From DASTGO01 sp035719045 (GTDB taxonomy: Bacteria; Actinomycetota; Actinomycetes; Actinomycetales; Kineosporiaceae): DNA of 12,974 bases. The stretch lies in NCBI GenBank assembly GCA_035719045.1, contig DASTGO010000497.1, positions 1 through 12,974 on the forward strand, given 5' to 3'. Below the pieces are notes generated by a model. That model saw nothing but the letters and a program-made list of their open reading frames with translations. It was not told the DNA's origin and made no database searches. Below, one piece after another: positions 6,090-12,961 of this stretch (position 1 is its first letter; every line of letters starts with the position of its first letter). A program made the position numbers and the translations under genes.

Positions 6090-7197
6090 AGGGGCGGCGC
6101 AGCCAGCGCAGCGGTCCGCTGACGGCCAGGCCCGCGCGGTAGGTGCGGCTGTGGCGCAACCGCTCCAGCCGGGCCACCGCCTGGTCCCGCTGCTCGCGGG
6201 CCCGGTCCAGCTGCCCCTGCAGCCCCCGGGTCTCGTCGCGGGCCGCGGCCAGCGTGTCGGCGAGCGAGGCGTTGAGATGGGCCAGTGCCTGCGGCAGCCA
6301 CGGCCGCCCCCCGAGATCCGCGGCCGCAGCGGCGGCGAAGCGGGGGACCCGCCCGGGATCGCGCTGCGGATCGGACAGTGCGAGTTCGGTCCAGCGCCGG
6401 GCGAACTCCAGGGCGCGTTCCTGCGGTGGGCTGCTCCCGTCGCCGCGGCGCAACAGGAACCCGAACTCGATGTCAGGTTCCGGCCGGACGTCTTCGGCGA
6501 AGTACGTCAGGTCCAGCGTCCAGTCCGACAGCCCTTCGGCCTGCAGCCCGGTGAGCAGGACGGCGAACTCCTCCGGGTTCCAGCAGTGCACGTGGACGGA
6601 CCGGCGACGGTGCAGCTCCAGCAGGTCGTCGTCGAGCCGATTCGGGTCATGCCAGTCGCGGACCTGCGGCGGGTGGATCGGCGGAAGGGCGTGGAGGGCG
6701 GCGCAGAACTCCCGGATGTGCTCTTCCGACACCGTGGTGACGCCATCCCGGTACTCCTGCAGCAGGTGGGCGAACGGGGTGGGGGCGCGGCCCCTGTCGA
6801 AGGTGCGGTGCCGGTCCGGAACGATCAGCACGAGCAGTCCGCCCGGGCGCAGCACCCGGCCGATCTCGCACAGAGCGGCCACGGGGTTGGCCAGATGCTC
6901 GATGACGTGGGAGAGGATCACCGCGTCGCAGGAGGCGTCGGCGAGGGCCCGCAGGCCGTCGACATCCAGGTCTGCGTCGATGTCCCCGTCCGGGCCGCGC
7001 GGAGTCCCGATCAGCTCCGGCCAGTTGGCGTCCCGGCCACCGGGCACCGGGCGGTCCACGTAGGTGACGTGCGATCCGGCGGCGACAGGGAAGGGCACCG
7101 ATCCCGGGCCGATCTCCAGGATCTCGCCCTGCAGCAGGGGGGAGATCGAGGCGCGGGGGTGCTGCGGGGCCGGTTGATCCGTGCCGGGACTGGCCAT
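6079..7197 (-). CDS. Class I SAM-dependent methyltransferase with C-terminal coiled coil
   Basis: A 372-residue protein. The N-terminal ~200 residues are a methyltransferase-11-type Rossmann fold. Motif I is EILEIGPG (residues 25-32), the acidic end of strand 2 is YVD48, motif IV is the S96-HVIEHL segment, and the post-motif is LRPGGLLVLIVPD. Residues ~120-250 hold an insertion with many His and Trp, including HVHCWNPEEF. Residues ~310-355 are rich in Arg, Glu, Gln and Leu and predict a coiled coil. The end, RHSRTYRAGLAVSGPLRWLRR, is a basic amphipathic tail seen in many polysaccharide-biosynthesis glycosyltransferases and methyltransferases and may contact the membrane. Modification of a cell-surface glycan or its lipid carrier is inferred. 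ATG 7197 lacks a Shine-Dalgarno, but a TACGCT box 6 nt upstream suggests a leaderless message. No other glycan genes are adjacent. Confidence 0.82.
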   Translation of the reverse strand: MASPGTDQPAPQHPRASISPLLQGEILEIGPGSVPFPVAAGSHVTYVDRPVPGGRDANWPELIGTPRGPDGDIDADLDVDGLRALADASCDAVILSHVIEHLANPVAALCEIGRVLRPGGLLVLIVPDRHRTFDRGRAPTPFAHLLQEYRDGVTTVSEEHIREFCAALHALPPIHPPQVRDWHDPNRLDDDLLELHRRRSVHVHCWNPEEFAVLLTGLQAEGLSDWTLDLTYFAEDVRPEPDIEFGFLLRRGDGSSPPQERALEFARRWTELALSDPQRDPGRVPRFAAAAAADLGGRPWLPQALAHLNASLADTLAAARDETRGLQGQLDRAREQRDQAVARLERLRHSRTYRAGLAVSGPLRWLRRPSGS

Positions 7198-7203
7198 GTC
7201 CGG

Positions 7204-7209
7204 AGCGTA
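7204..7209 (-). promoter_or_regulatory. Candidate -10 box of the methyltransferase gene (leaderless)
   Basis: On the minus strand TACGCT fits TAnnnT and is followed by exactly 6 nt and then the ATG, which would place the first transcribed base at or near the A of the start codon. No Shine-Dalgarno is present, which is consistent. A -35 box is not convincing. Confidence 0.3.
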
Positions 7210-7312
7210 CCGGGAGACGCCCGGCCCGGACAGGATGCGGACGGTCGGCGCCTGGCCCGGTTGCGGGCGTGGAGGGTCGGCTCCCGCTGGCCTCGGCGGG
7301 CAGCCGGACCGG

Positions 7313-7422
7313 TTGTGCGCGAACTGCGGTGGGGGAACGGCTCTGCGAAACGCTTGTGCGGAAAAGGTTGTGCGGGAGCTCTTGTGCGGAAGGCCCAGGC
7401 GGGAACGGTTGGGCGCGAACGA
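7313..7422. repeat. Array of eight degenerate 14-bp tandem repeats
   Basis: Eight abutting units start at 7313, 7327, 7341, 7354, 7368, 7382, 7396 and 7409. Six are 14 bp and two are 13 bp, filling 110 bp without gaps. The consensus is TTGTGCGGGAACGG. The exact core TTGTGCG occurs at 7313, 7354, 7368 and 7382, and the A at column 10 is present in every unit. A further weak copy may lie at 7299-7312. A 14-bp period does not keep a reading frame, so the array is not a coding repeat. It sits between two minus-strand genes, about 115 bp upstream of the methyltransferase start. It could be a minisatellite or a cluster of protein-binding sites. Confidence 0.8.
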
Positions 7423-7597
7423 GAGGCGTGGCGGCAGTCGTTGGGGCCATGGGGGCCGGGATGCTCGTGATCGGCGGCCTCGTGGCCGGCGACGGCTGAC
7501 AAGTGGCTGAATGCCTTGCTGGGCAATGGTTTCGGCGGTGCGCCGGGTTCCGCCGGTGCGCCGGCACGGTGGGTGCGCCGCGACGCGCAGGTCCCGG
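7423..7597. other. Remainder of the 400-bp gap, with a short direct repeat
   Basis: No supported gene is seen. CGGTGCGCCGG occurs at 7536-7546 and again at 7554-7564 (18-bp period), with a weaker third echo near 7570-7578. Because it lies within 65 bp downstream of the minus-strand CbiX gene, this GC-rich repeat may contribute to termination of that transcript, but a single clean hairpin is not evident. The open frame at 7449-7499 (16 codons) has no ribosome-binding site and is not called. Confidence 0.5.
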
Positions 7598-8362
7598 TCA
7601 GTGCCCGCGCGGGACCGCGGCGGCGACGGCCTCGTCGTAGCGGCGCAGCGCGAGTTCGGCCAGTGCGGGATGTCCGGCGAGGGGATCGGTCACCCAGGAC
7701 GCCCCCGCCCCGGCGGCCAGTCCCTGCAGGCGTTCGGCGAAGAAGCCCGGCGCGAGCAGGTAGCTCAGCACCCCGATCGGACCGCCGGTGCGCGCCCGGG
7801 CGACGGCCACCGCGGTGGGCACGTCCGGCCCGGCCGCGGACAGGTACGCGGTGGTCACCGGCCGGTCGAGGTGTGATGCCAGGGTGTCCGCGAGCCGGTC
7901 CACCTCGGCGGCGGCCCCCGGGTCGCTCGACCCCGCGGCGGCGAGCACGAGTCCGGACACGGCGGGACGGCCGGCGAGACGGTCCAGCAGCGCACCGGTC
8001 AGCGCCGGGTCCGGCCCGAGCGGGGGCGATGCCAGGGCGCCGGCGGCGGCGACGGCATCAGCGATGTCCACGCGGACGTGGTACCCGGCGGCCAGCAGGA
8101 GCGGGACCACCACCGTCGGCCGGTGCTGCCCGGCCAGCCGGCGCAGGACCTCGTGGACGTGCGGCCGCTGGACGTCCACGTAGGCCTGCTCGACCGGCAG
8201 ACCCGGGCGCCGGGCCTTGATCTCCGCCAGCAGCCCGGCCACCGCCTGCCGCCCCGGTCCGGAGGCCGTTCCGTGGCTGCAGGCGACCAGCACCGGCAGC
8301 CCGTCCGGGCGTCCGCGCGCCGGTACGGGCTGCCGCAGGCGGGCGCCCGGAACGGGTGACAT
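7598..8362 (-). CDS. Sirohydrochlorin chelatase / CbiX-family protein (two tandem domains)
   Basis: A 254-residue chelatase-fold protein. CbiX/SirB enzymes insert Co or Fe into sirohydrochlorin for cobalamin or siroheme. The first domain has both metal-handling His: H30 in VACSHGTASGPG and H95 in LLLAAGYHVRVDI. The second domain (from ~residue 130) repeats the fold, but its matching sites read AAAGSSDP and LLAPGFF, so both His are lost. This one-active, one-degenerate arrangement is common in actinobacterial members. ATG 8362 is supported by GAGGAG 11 nt upstream on the minus strand and by the domain beginning ~20 residues later. The usual partners (nitrite or sulfite reductase, cobalamin genes) are not adjacent, so the in vivo metal is not settled. 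It is divergent from the nitroreductase-like gene, with 255 bp shared between the two starts. Confidence 0.87.
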   Translation of the reverse strand: MSPVPGARLRQPVPARGRPDGLPVLVACSHGTASGPGRQAVAGLLAEIKARRPGLPVEQAYVDVQRPHVHEVLRRLAGQHRPTVVVPLLLAAGYHVRVDIADAVAAAGALASPPLGPDPALTGALLDRLAGRPAVSGLVLAAAGSSDPGAAAEVDRLADTLASHLDRPVTTAYLSAAGPDVPTAVAVARARTGGPIGVLSYLLAPGFFAERLQGLAAGAGASWVTDPLAGHPALAELALRRYDEAVAAAVPRGH

Positions 8363-8510
8363 GACCGGATCTGCTCCTCGGGTCGGCGGTGTGGTCGGCG
8401 TCGGATCGGTGTCGGCTGCGTACCCGGCAGCAGGTCGCCGCTCGCGGACATGGTCGGGCACCCGGCGCCCGTCTGCACCCGCGGCCCCCGGCGCTGACCC
8501 GTTCGGACCC

Positions 8511-8571
8511 GTCCGTCCGCCTGTCTGCCCGCCCACCTGCCTGCCTGCCGCGCCTGTCTGTCCGCCTGGCC
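8511..8571. repeat. Degenerate 4-bp repeat tract (GYCY)
   Basis: About fifteen consecutive four-base units of the form G-pyrimidine-C-pyrimidine run from 8511 to 8571 (GTCC, GTCC, GCCT, GTCT, GCCC, GCCC, ACCT, GCCT, GCCT, GCCG, then a 1-base slip at 8551 and GCCT, GTCT, GTCC, GCCT, GGCC). The tract is markedly pyrimidine-skewed on the plus strand. It lies in the divergent intergenic region between cbiX and the nitroreductase-like gene. Confidence 0.75.
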
Positions 8572-8617
8572 CCGGTCCGGCGCGCAGGGCGGTCCGGAAT
8601 GGCCCACAGTGGCATCC

Positions 8618-9088
8618 ATGACCGGTTCGTCGCCCACCCGTCCTGGTGCCCGCCCGTTCCCGTGGCTGACCCCCCGCACCCTGCTGGCCCGCGTGCACAC
8701 CCGGATCTACCGCTGGAGCGGAGGCCGGGTCGGGTCCCGGTTCGGCAGCCTGGAGCAGATCCTGCTGACCACCGTCGGCCGCCGGACCGGTCAGCCGCGG
8801 ACCACCCCGCTGGCCGCGATCCCGGAGGGGGACGCCCTGGTCCTGGTCGCCTCGAACTGGGGTCAGGGCCACCACCCGGCCTGGCTGCACAACCTGGTCG
8901 CGCAGCCCGAGGTGGTCGTGCAGCGCGGCCCGCGGTCGCAGCCGATGCAGGCCCGGGTGGCCGATGACCAGGAGCGGGAACGACTCTGGCCGCTGGTGGT
9001 CCGGGCCAATCCCGGGTTCGAGGACTACGCCCGGACGGCCGGCCGGACCATCCCCGTGGTGATCTGTGAGCCGGCCCCGGCCGGCTGA
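8618..9088 (+). CDS. DDN-like F420-dependent nitroreductase-family protein
   Basis: A 156-residue protein of the deazaflavin (F420)-dependent nitroreductase family, split beta-barrel fold, like mycobacterial Ddn. Diagnostic segments in order are VGRRTGQPRTTPL (residues 53-65), LVLVASNWGQ (74-83), HPAWLHNLVAQPEVVV (86-101), LWPLVVRANPGFEDYA and the ending RTIPVVICEP. The family uses F420H2 to reduce quinones or nitro compounds, sometimes at the membrane. The Trp/Arg/Tyr-rich helix at 20-45 (LLARVHTRIYRWSGGR) is typical. ATG 8618 gives the normal family length; GTG 8609 is a weaker option. The Shine-Dalgarno is poor. The gene is single, divergent from cbiX, and closed by a hairpin overlapping its stop. 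Dependence on F420 is family knowledge, and no F420 biosynthesis gene is visible. Confidence 0.85.
   Translation: MTGSSPTRPGARPFPWLTPRTLLARVHTRIYRWSGGRVGSRFGSLEQILLTTVGRRTGQPRTTPLAAIPEGDALVLVASNWGQGHHPAWLHNLVAQPEVVVQRGPRSQPMQARVADDQERERLWPLVVRANPGFEDYARTAGRTIPVVICEPAPAG
9069..9086 (+). terminator. Hairpin overlapping the stop of the nitroreductase-like gene
   Basis: AGCCGGCC (9069-9076) and GGCCGGCT (9079-9086) are perfect 8-bp arms around CC. They span the last codons and the first base of the TGA stop. The structure may be a compact terminator or simply a consequence of Glu-Pro-Ala-Pro-Ala-Gly coding with GC-rich codons. Confidence 0.35.
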
Positions 9089-9093
9089 CCCGC

Positions 9094-9182
9094 GCTCACG
9101 CCTCCTCCTCGCTGGCGCTCGTCGTCACCGTGAGCCCCGCGCTGGGCCTGCCGGTTCGCTCGCTGCGCTCGCTCACTGCCGC
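9094..9182. repeat. Intergenic inverted repeat and CGCTCGCTGCGCTCGCTC-type direct repeats
   Basis: GCTCACG (9094-9100) is inverted as CGTGAGC (9129-9135), a 7-bp stem with a 28-nt loop. Inside and after it are two related stretches built on CTCGCTGGCGCTCGTC (~9108-9123) and CGCTCGCTGCGCTCGCTC (9158-9175). GCTCGCT-rich elements of this kind are a familiar kind of intergenic sequence in high-GC actinomycetes. A possible role in terminating the upstream gene is inferred only from position. Confidence 0.45.
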
Positions 9183-9188
9183 CGTCAC

Positions 9189-9194
9189 TAGACT
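9189..9194 (+). promoter_or_regulatory. Candidate -10 box of ilvD (probably leaderless)
   Basis: TAGACT fits the TAnnnT -10 pattern and lies 8 nt before the GTG start of ilvD. That puts the transcription start at or within a few bases of the start codon. No Shine-Dalgarno is present upstream of the GTG, which supports a leaderless message. A matching -35 box is not evident. Confidence 0.4.
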
Positions 9195-9202
9195 CACGGT
9201 TC

Positions 9203-10921
9203 GTGACTCACACCCCCGACGCCGTGCCCGGCACGGCCGACCTGAAGCCCCGCAGCCGCGACGTGACCGACGGCATGGAAAAGGCCGCCGCCCGCGGCAT
9301 GCTGCGCGCCGTCGGGATGACCGACGGCGACTTCGCCAAGCCGCAGATCGGCGTGGCCAGCTCGTGGAACGAGAGCACCCCGTGCAACCTCTCCCTCGAC
9401 CGGCTGGCCAAGGCGAGCAAGGAAGGGGTCCACGCCGGCGGCGGATACCCCCTGGAGTTCGGCACGATCTCCGTCAGTGACGGGATCTCGATGGGGCACG
9501 AGGGAATGCACTACTCCCTGGTGTCGCGGGAGATCATCGCCGACAGTGTCGAGACCGTGATGATGGCCGAGCGGCTGGACGGTGCCGTGCTGCTGGCCGG
9601 CTGCGACAAGTCGCTGCCGGGCATGCTGATGGCCGCGGCGCGGCTGGACCTGGCGGCGGTCTTCCTCTACGCCGGCTCGATCCTGCCGGGCGTGGCCAAG
9701 CTGTCGGACGGCAGCGAGCGCGAGGTCACCATCATCGACGCCTTCGAGGCGGTCGGGGCCTGCGCGCGGGGGCTGATGTCGCGGGAGGACGTCGACGCCA
9801 TCGAGCGGGCGATCTGCCCCGGTGAGGGTGCCTGCGGCGGGATGTACACCGCGAACACGATGGCCAGTGCGGCCGAGGCGCTCGGCATGTCCCTGCCGGG
9901 CAGCGCCGCCCCGCCGGCCACCGACCGGCGCCGGGACGGCTTCGCCCGCCGGTCCGGGGAGGCCGTCGTCGAGCTGCTGCGCCGGGGGATCACGGCCCGG
10001 GACATCCTCACCCGGGAGGCGTTCGAGAACGCGATCGCCGTGGTGATGGCGTTCGGCGGCTCGACCAACGCCGTCCTGCACCTGCTGGCGATCGCCGGTG
10101 AGGCCGGGGTCAAGCTGGAGCTGGACGACTTCAACCGGATCGGCGAGCGGGTCCCGCACCTGGCCGACGTGAAGCCGTTCGGCAAGTTCGTGATGACCGA
10201 TGTGGACCGGGTCGGCGGGGTGCCCGTCGTGATGAAGGCACTGCTGGACGCGGGCCTGCTGCACGGCGACGCGCTCACCGTCACCGGCCGGACCGTCGCG
10301 GAGAACCTCGCCGAGGTCAACCCTCCGGACCTGGACGGCAAGGTGGTCCGGGCGCTGAAGGACCCGATCCACTCCACCGGCGGCCTGACCATCCTGCGCG
10401 GCTCGCTGGCTCCCGAGGGTGCCGTGGTGAAGACCGCCGGCTTCGACAGCGACGTCTTCGAGGGCACCGCGCGGGTGTTCGAGCGGGAGCACGCCGCGCT
10501 CAAGGCCCTGGCCGACGGCACGATCCAGGCCGGGGACGTCGTGGTCATCCGCTACGAGGGGCCCAAGGGCGGCCCCGGGATGCGGGAGATGCTCGCGATC
10601 ACCGGTGCGATCAAGGGCGCCGGACTCGGCAAGGACGTGCTGCTGCTCACCGACGGCCGGTTCTCCGGCGGCACCACCGGCCTGTGCGTGGGCCATGTGG
10701 CGCCGGAGGCCGTCGACGGCGGGCCGGTCGCCTTCGTCCGTGACGGCGACCGGATCCGGCTGGACGTGAAGACGAAGACCCTCGACCTGCTCGTGGACGA
10801 CGCCGAGCTGACCGCCCGCCGGCAGGGCTGGCAGCCGCTGCCCCCGGTGTACACCCGTGGTGTGCTGGCCAAGTACGCCAAGCTCGTCGGCTCCGCCTCG
10901 ACCGGAGCCGTCTGCGGCTGA
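9203..10921 (+). CDS. ilvD: Dihydroxy-acid dehydratase
   Basis: A 572-residue IlvD. It dehydrates 2,3-dihydroxy-3-methylbutanoate and the valerate analogue to the 2-oxoacids that become valine, isoleucine and leucine; it is cytoplasmic. Family hallmarks are clear: GVASSWNESTPCN (with C61), LAGCDKSLPGM (C134), CPGEGACGGMYTANTM (C211), the Mg-binding region GGSTNAVLHLLAIA, and GRFSGGTTGLCVGHVAPEA near the end. Three Cys at these spacings bind the Fe-S cluster. The length matches the ~560-575-residue actinobacterial form. GTG 9203 is chosen because the protein then starts with the normal short leader before SRDVTDGMEKAAARGML, and a TAGACT box sits 8 nt upstream. No other ilv or leu gene is adjacent, so it is a solo transcription unit ending at a 14-bp hairpin. 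Confidence 0.98.
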   Translation: MTHTPDAVPGTADLKPRSRDVTDGMEKAAARGMLRAVGMTDGDFAKPQIGVASSWNESTPCNLSLDRLAKASKEGVHAGGGYPLEFGTISVSDGISMGHEGMHYSLVSREIIADSVETVMMAERLDGAVLLAGCDKSLPGMLMAAARLDLAAVFLYAGSILPGVAKLSDGSEREVTIIDAFEAVGACARGLMSREDVDAIERAICPGEGACGGMYTANTMASAAEALGMSLPGSAAPPATDRRRDGFARRSGEAVVELLRRGITARDILTREAFENAIAVVMAFGGSTNAVLHLLAIAGEAGVKLELDDFNRIGERVPHLADVKPFGKFVMTDVDRVGGVPVVMKALLDAGLLHGDALTVTGRTVAENLAEVNPPDLDGKVVRALKDPIHSTGGLTILRGSLAPEGAVVKTAGFDSDVFEGTARVFEREHAALKALADGTIQAGDVVVIRYEGPKGGPGMREMLAITGAIKGAGLGKDVLLLTDGRFSGGTTGLCVGHVAPEAVDGGPVAFVRDGDRIRLDVKTKTLDLLVDDAELTARRQGWQPLPPVYTRGVLAKYAKLVGSASTGAVCG

Positions 10922-10937
10922 CCGCGACCCGACCCCG

Positions 10938-10968
10938 GGCGCCGGCGTGACCCCGTCACGCCGGCGCC
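10938..10968 (+). terminator. Strong hairpin terminator of ilvD
   Basis: GGCGCCGGCGTGAC (10938-10951) and GTCACGCCGGCGCC (10955-10968) are perfect 14-bp arms with a CCC loop, 16 nt after the stop codon. There is no T-tract. Position and perfect pairing make a terminator the natural reading. Confidence 0.8.
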
Positions 10969-11045
10969 GTCATGTCCGGGCCCCTCCCGGTCCGCGCTCA
11001 TCCGGTGCGGCGCCGCCCTGCGGAGCAGGCCCGTTGCCGGGCCAG

Positions 11046-11149
11046 GCATGTGGCTGAGGCCTGTCGGCGTGAATGGGCCTGCGGTGCTTGCCTGTCGCGG
11101 GGGGTGCGCCTGCGGTGCTTGCCTGTCGCGGGGAGTGCGCCTGCGGCGC
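11046..11149. repeat. 31-bp minisatellite upstream of the symporter gene
   Basis: Two directly abutting 31-bp units at 11077-11107 and 11108-11138 differ at one base only. The unit begins GCCTGCGGTGCTTGCCTGTC. A third, truncated copy starts at 11139 (GCCTGCGG-GC, to 11149). An older copy at 11046-11076, in exact register, matches at about 18 of 31 positions. The array therefore shows a gradient from decayed to fresh copies. It lies between the ilvD terminator and the symporter leader, and has no spacers and no coding function that I can see. Confidence 0.85.
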
Positions 11150-11207
11150 ATAGATGCGCGGGCCCCGGGGTACCGCCGCAGCCTCGGCCCCGCGTACCGG
11201 GCCGAGG
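11146..11207 (+). promoter_or_regulatory. Two hairpins in the leader of the symporter gene
   Basis: GCGCAT (11146-11151) and ATGCGC (11154-11159) form a 6-bp palindrome with AG at its centre. CCTCGGCCC (11182-11190) and GGGCCGAGG (11199-11207) are perfect 9-bp arms with an 8-nt loop, ending 11 nt before the AGGAGG-type Shine-Dalgarno. The second hairpin could be a leader structure, an attenuator or an operator; its role is inferred from its position. Confidence 0.4.
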
Positions 11208-11229
11208 GTGCGGCGCAAGGAGGGTCACC

Positions 11230-12944
11230 ATGTCGCTGACCGCTCCGGCGGGCCTGCTGGCAGCGTCGGGTAGCACCACCGGCCTGCGCCTCGACGTCAG
11301 CCCACTCGACTACGGGCTCATGATCGTGTACTTCGGCGTGGTGCTCGCGATCGGGGTGATGGCCCGGCGTTCGGTGGCCACCAGCGAGGACTTCTTCCTC
11401 TCCGGGCGGGCCCTGCCGGCCTGGGTGACGGGCCTGGCGTTCATCTCCGCCAACCTCGGAGCCATCGAGATCCTCGGCATGGCGGCCAACGGCGCGCAGT
11501 ACGGGTTCACGACCGTGCACTTCTACTGGGTCGGCGCCATTCCCGCGATGGTGTTCCTCGGCCTGGTGATGATGCCCTTCTACTACGCCTCCCGGGTGCA
11601 CAGCGTCCCGGAGTACATGCGCCGCAGGTTCAACGCGCCCACCCACTTCGTCAACGCGCTCAGCTTCGCCGTCGCCCAGTTGCTGACCGCGGGGGTGAAC
11701 CTCTACGCCCTGGCGCTGGTGATCGAGGCCCTGCTCGGCTGGCCGCTGTGGGTGTCGATCGTCGTCGCGGCGTTCTTCGTGCTGACGTACATCACCCTCG
11801 GCGGGCTGTCCGGGGCCGTGTACAACGAGGTGCTGCAGTTCTTCGTGATCATCGCCGGGCTCATCCCGATCGTCGTCATCGGGTTGTCGAAGGCCGGCGG
11901 CTGGGGCGGGCTGCAGCACGGCTCGGTCCCGGCGACTACTTCAGCACCTGGTTCGGTCCCGGCGCGGGAAGCTGGACCAACCCGCTGGGGGACTGGATCG
12001 GGATCGTGTTCGGGCTCGGCTTCGCGCTGTCCTTCGGCTACTGGACCACCAACTTCGCCGAGGTCCAGCGGGCGCTGTCCGCCAAGGACCTGTCCGCCGC
12101 CCGGCGCACCCCGCTGATCGGGGCCTTCCCGAAGGTGTTCATCCCGTTCCTGACGATCATCCCGGGACTGCTCGCGGTGGCACTGGTGCCGGGGTTCAGG
12201 AGTGCGGGCGCCGACTACAACAACGCGATCCCGGCGCTGATGCGGGATCTGCTCCCCAGCGGTGTGCTGGGCATCGGGATCACCGGGCTGCTGGCCGCCT
12301 TCATGGCAGGGATGGCCGCGAACATCAGCGGATTCAACACCGTCTTCACCTACGACCTGTGGCGGCCGTACGTGGCCCGTGACCGGGACGACCGCCACTA
12401 CCTGATGGTCGGCCGGGTGGCCACCGTCGTCGGGATCCTGATCGGGATCGGGACGGCGTTCATCGCGGCCGGGTTCAGCAACATCATGAACTACATCCAG
12501 ACGCTGTTCTCGTACTTCAACGCCCCGCTGTTCGCGGTGTTCATCCTCGCCCTGTTCTGGAAGCGGGTGTCGCCGTGGGCCGGGTTCTACGGGCTGATCA
12601 GCGGCATCGTGGCGGCCTTCGTCGCGCACTATGTGCTGCCGCACTTCGGCTACTTCCACGCGGGGCAGTCGGTCGGGGGCAAGGTCAACGACCAGATGGT
12701 GAACTTCTACGGCGCCATCACGGCGGTGATCGTCTCGTGGATCGTGATGACCGGGGTGACCGCGGTGACCCGCCCGAAGCCGGTCGAGGAGCTGGCCGGG
12801 CTGGTCTGGGGTGAGCCCGACCCGGCCGCGGAACAACTGCGGCAGGTGCAGCGCCGGCGCCGCCCGCGGTGGTGGGAGTCGCCCGCGGTGCTGGGGACGG
12901 GTGCGCTGGGCCTGACCGCCGTGCTGTCGCTGATGTTCCTGTAG
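11230..12944 (+). pseudogene. Sodium:solute symporter (SSS family), interrupted by a frameshift near 11920-11935
   Basis: A multi-span membrane transporter of the SSS/SGLT family that couples Na+ entry to uptake of a sugar or organic solute; the substrate is not identifiable. The start is ATG 11230, with AAGGAGGG 5-6 nt upstream. From 11230 the frame encodes the first spans (DYGLMIVYFGVVLAIGVMA, then DFFLSGRALPAWVTGLAFIS and later helices) to IAGLIPIVVIGLSKAGGWGG. Around 11920-11935 homology moves to the -1 frame: GPGDYFSTWFGPG, FGLGFALSFGYWTTNFAEVQ, GLLAAFMAGMAANISGFNTV and the remaining helices, ending with TAG at 12942-12944. Without the shift, the first frame runs into a Pro/Ser/Arg-rich nonsense tail. 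One extra base near 11920-11928 would restore a ~571-residue protein. Both halves are otherwise intact, so a sequencing error or very recent mutation is most likely; no convincing slippery site was found. Confidence 0.85.
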
Positions 12945-12961
12945 CCCGACGTCGCCCGACC

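Noticed and set aside
7449..7499. Small 16-codon ORF starting ATGGGGGCCGGGATG
   Set aside because: No Shine-Dalgarno and no sign of conservation; it lies in GC-rich intergenic DNA next to repeats.
11077..11149. CRISPR array from the 31-bp repeats
   Set aside because: Units abut directly without spacers, and no cas genes are in the window.
11911..11935. Programmed -1 ribosomal frameshift in the symporter gene
   Set aside because: No X-XXY-YYZ slippery heptamer in the zero frame and no clear downstream pseudoknot. SSS transporters are not known to use frameshifting.
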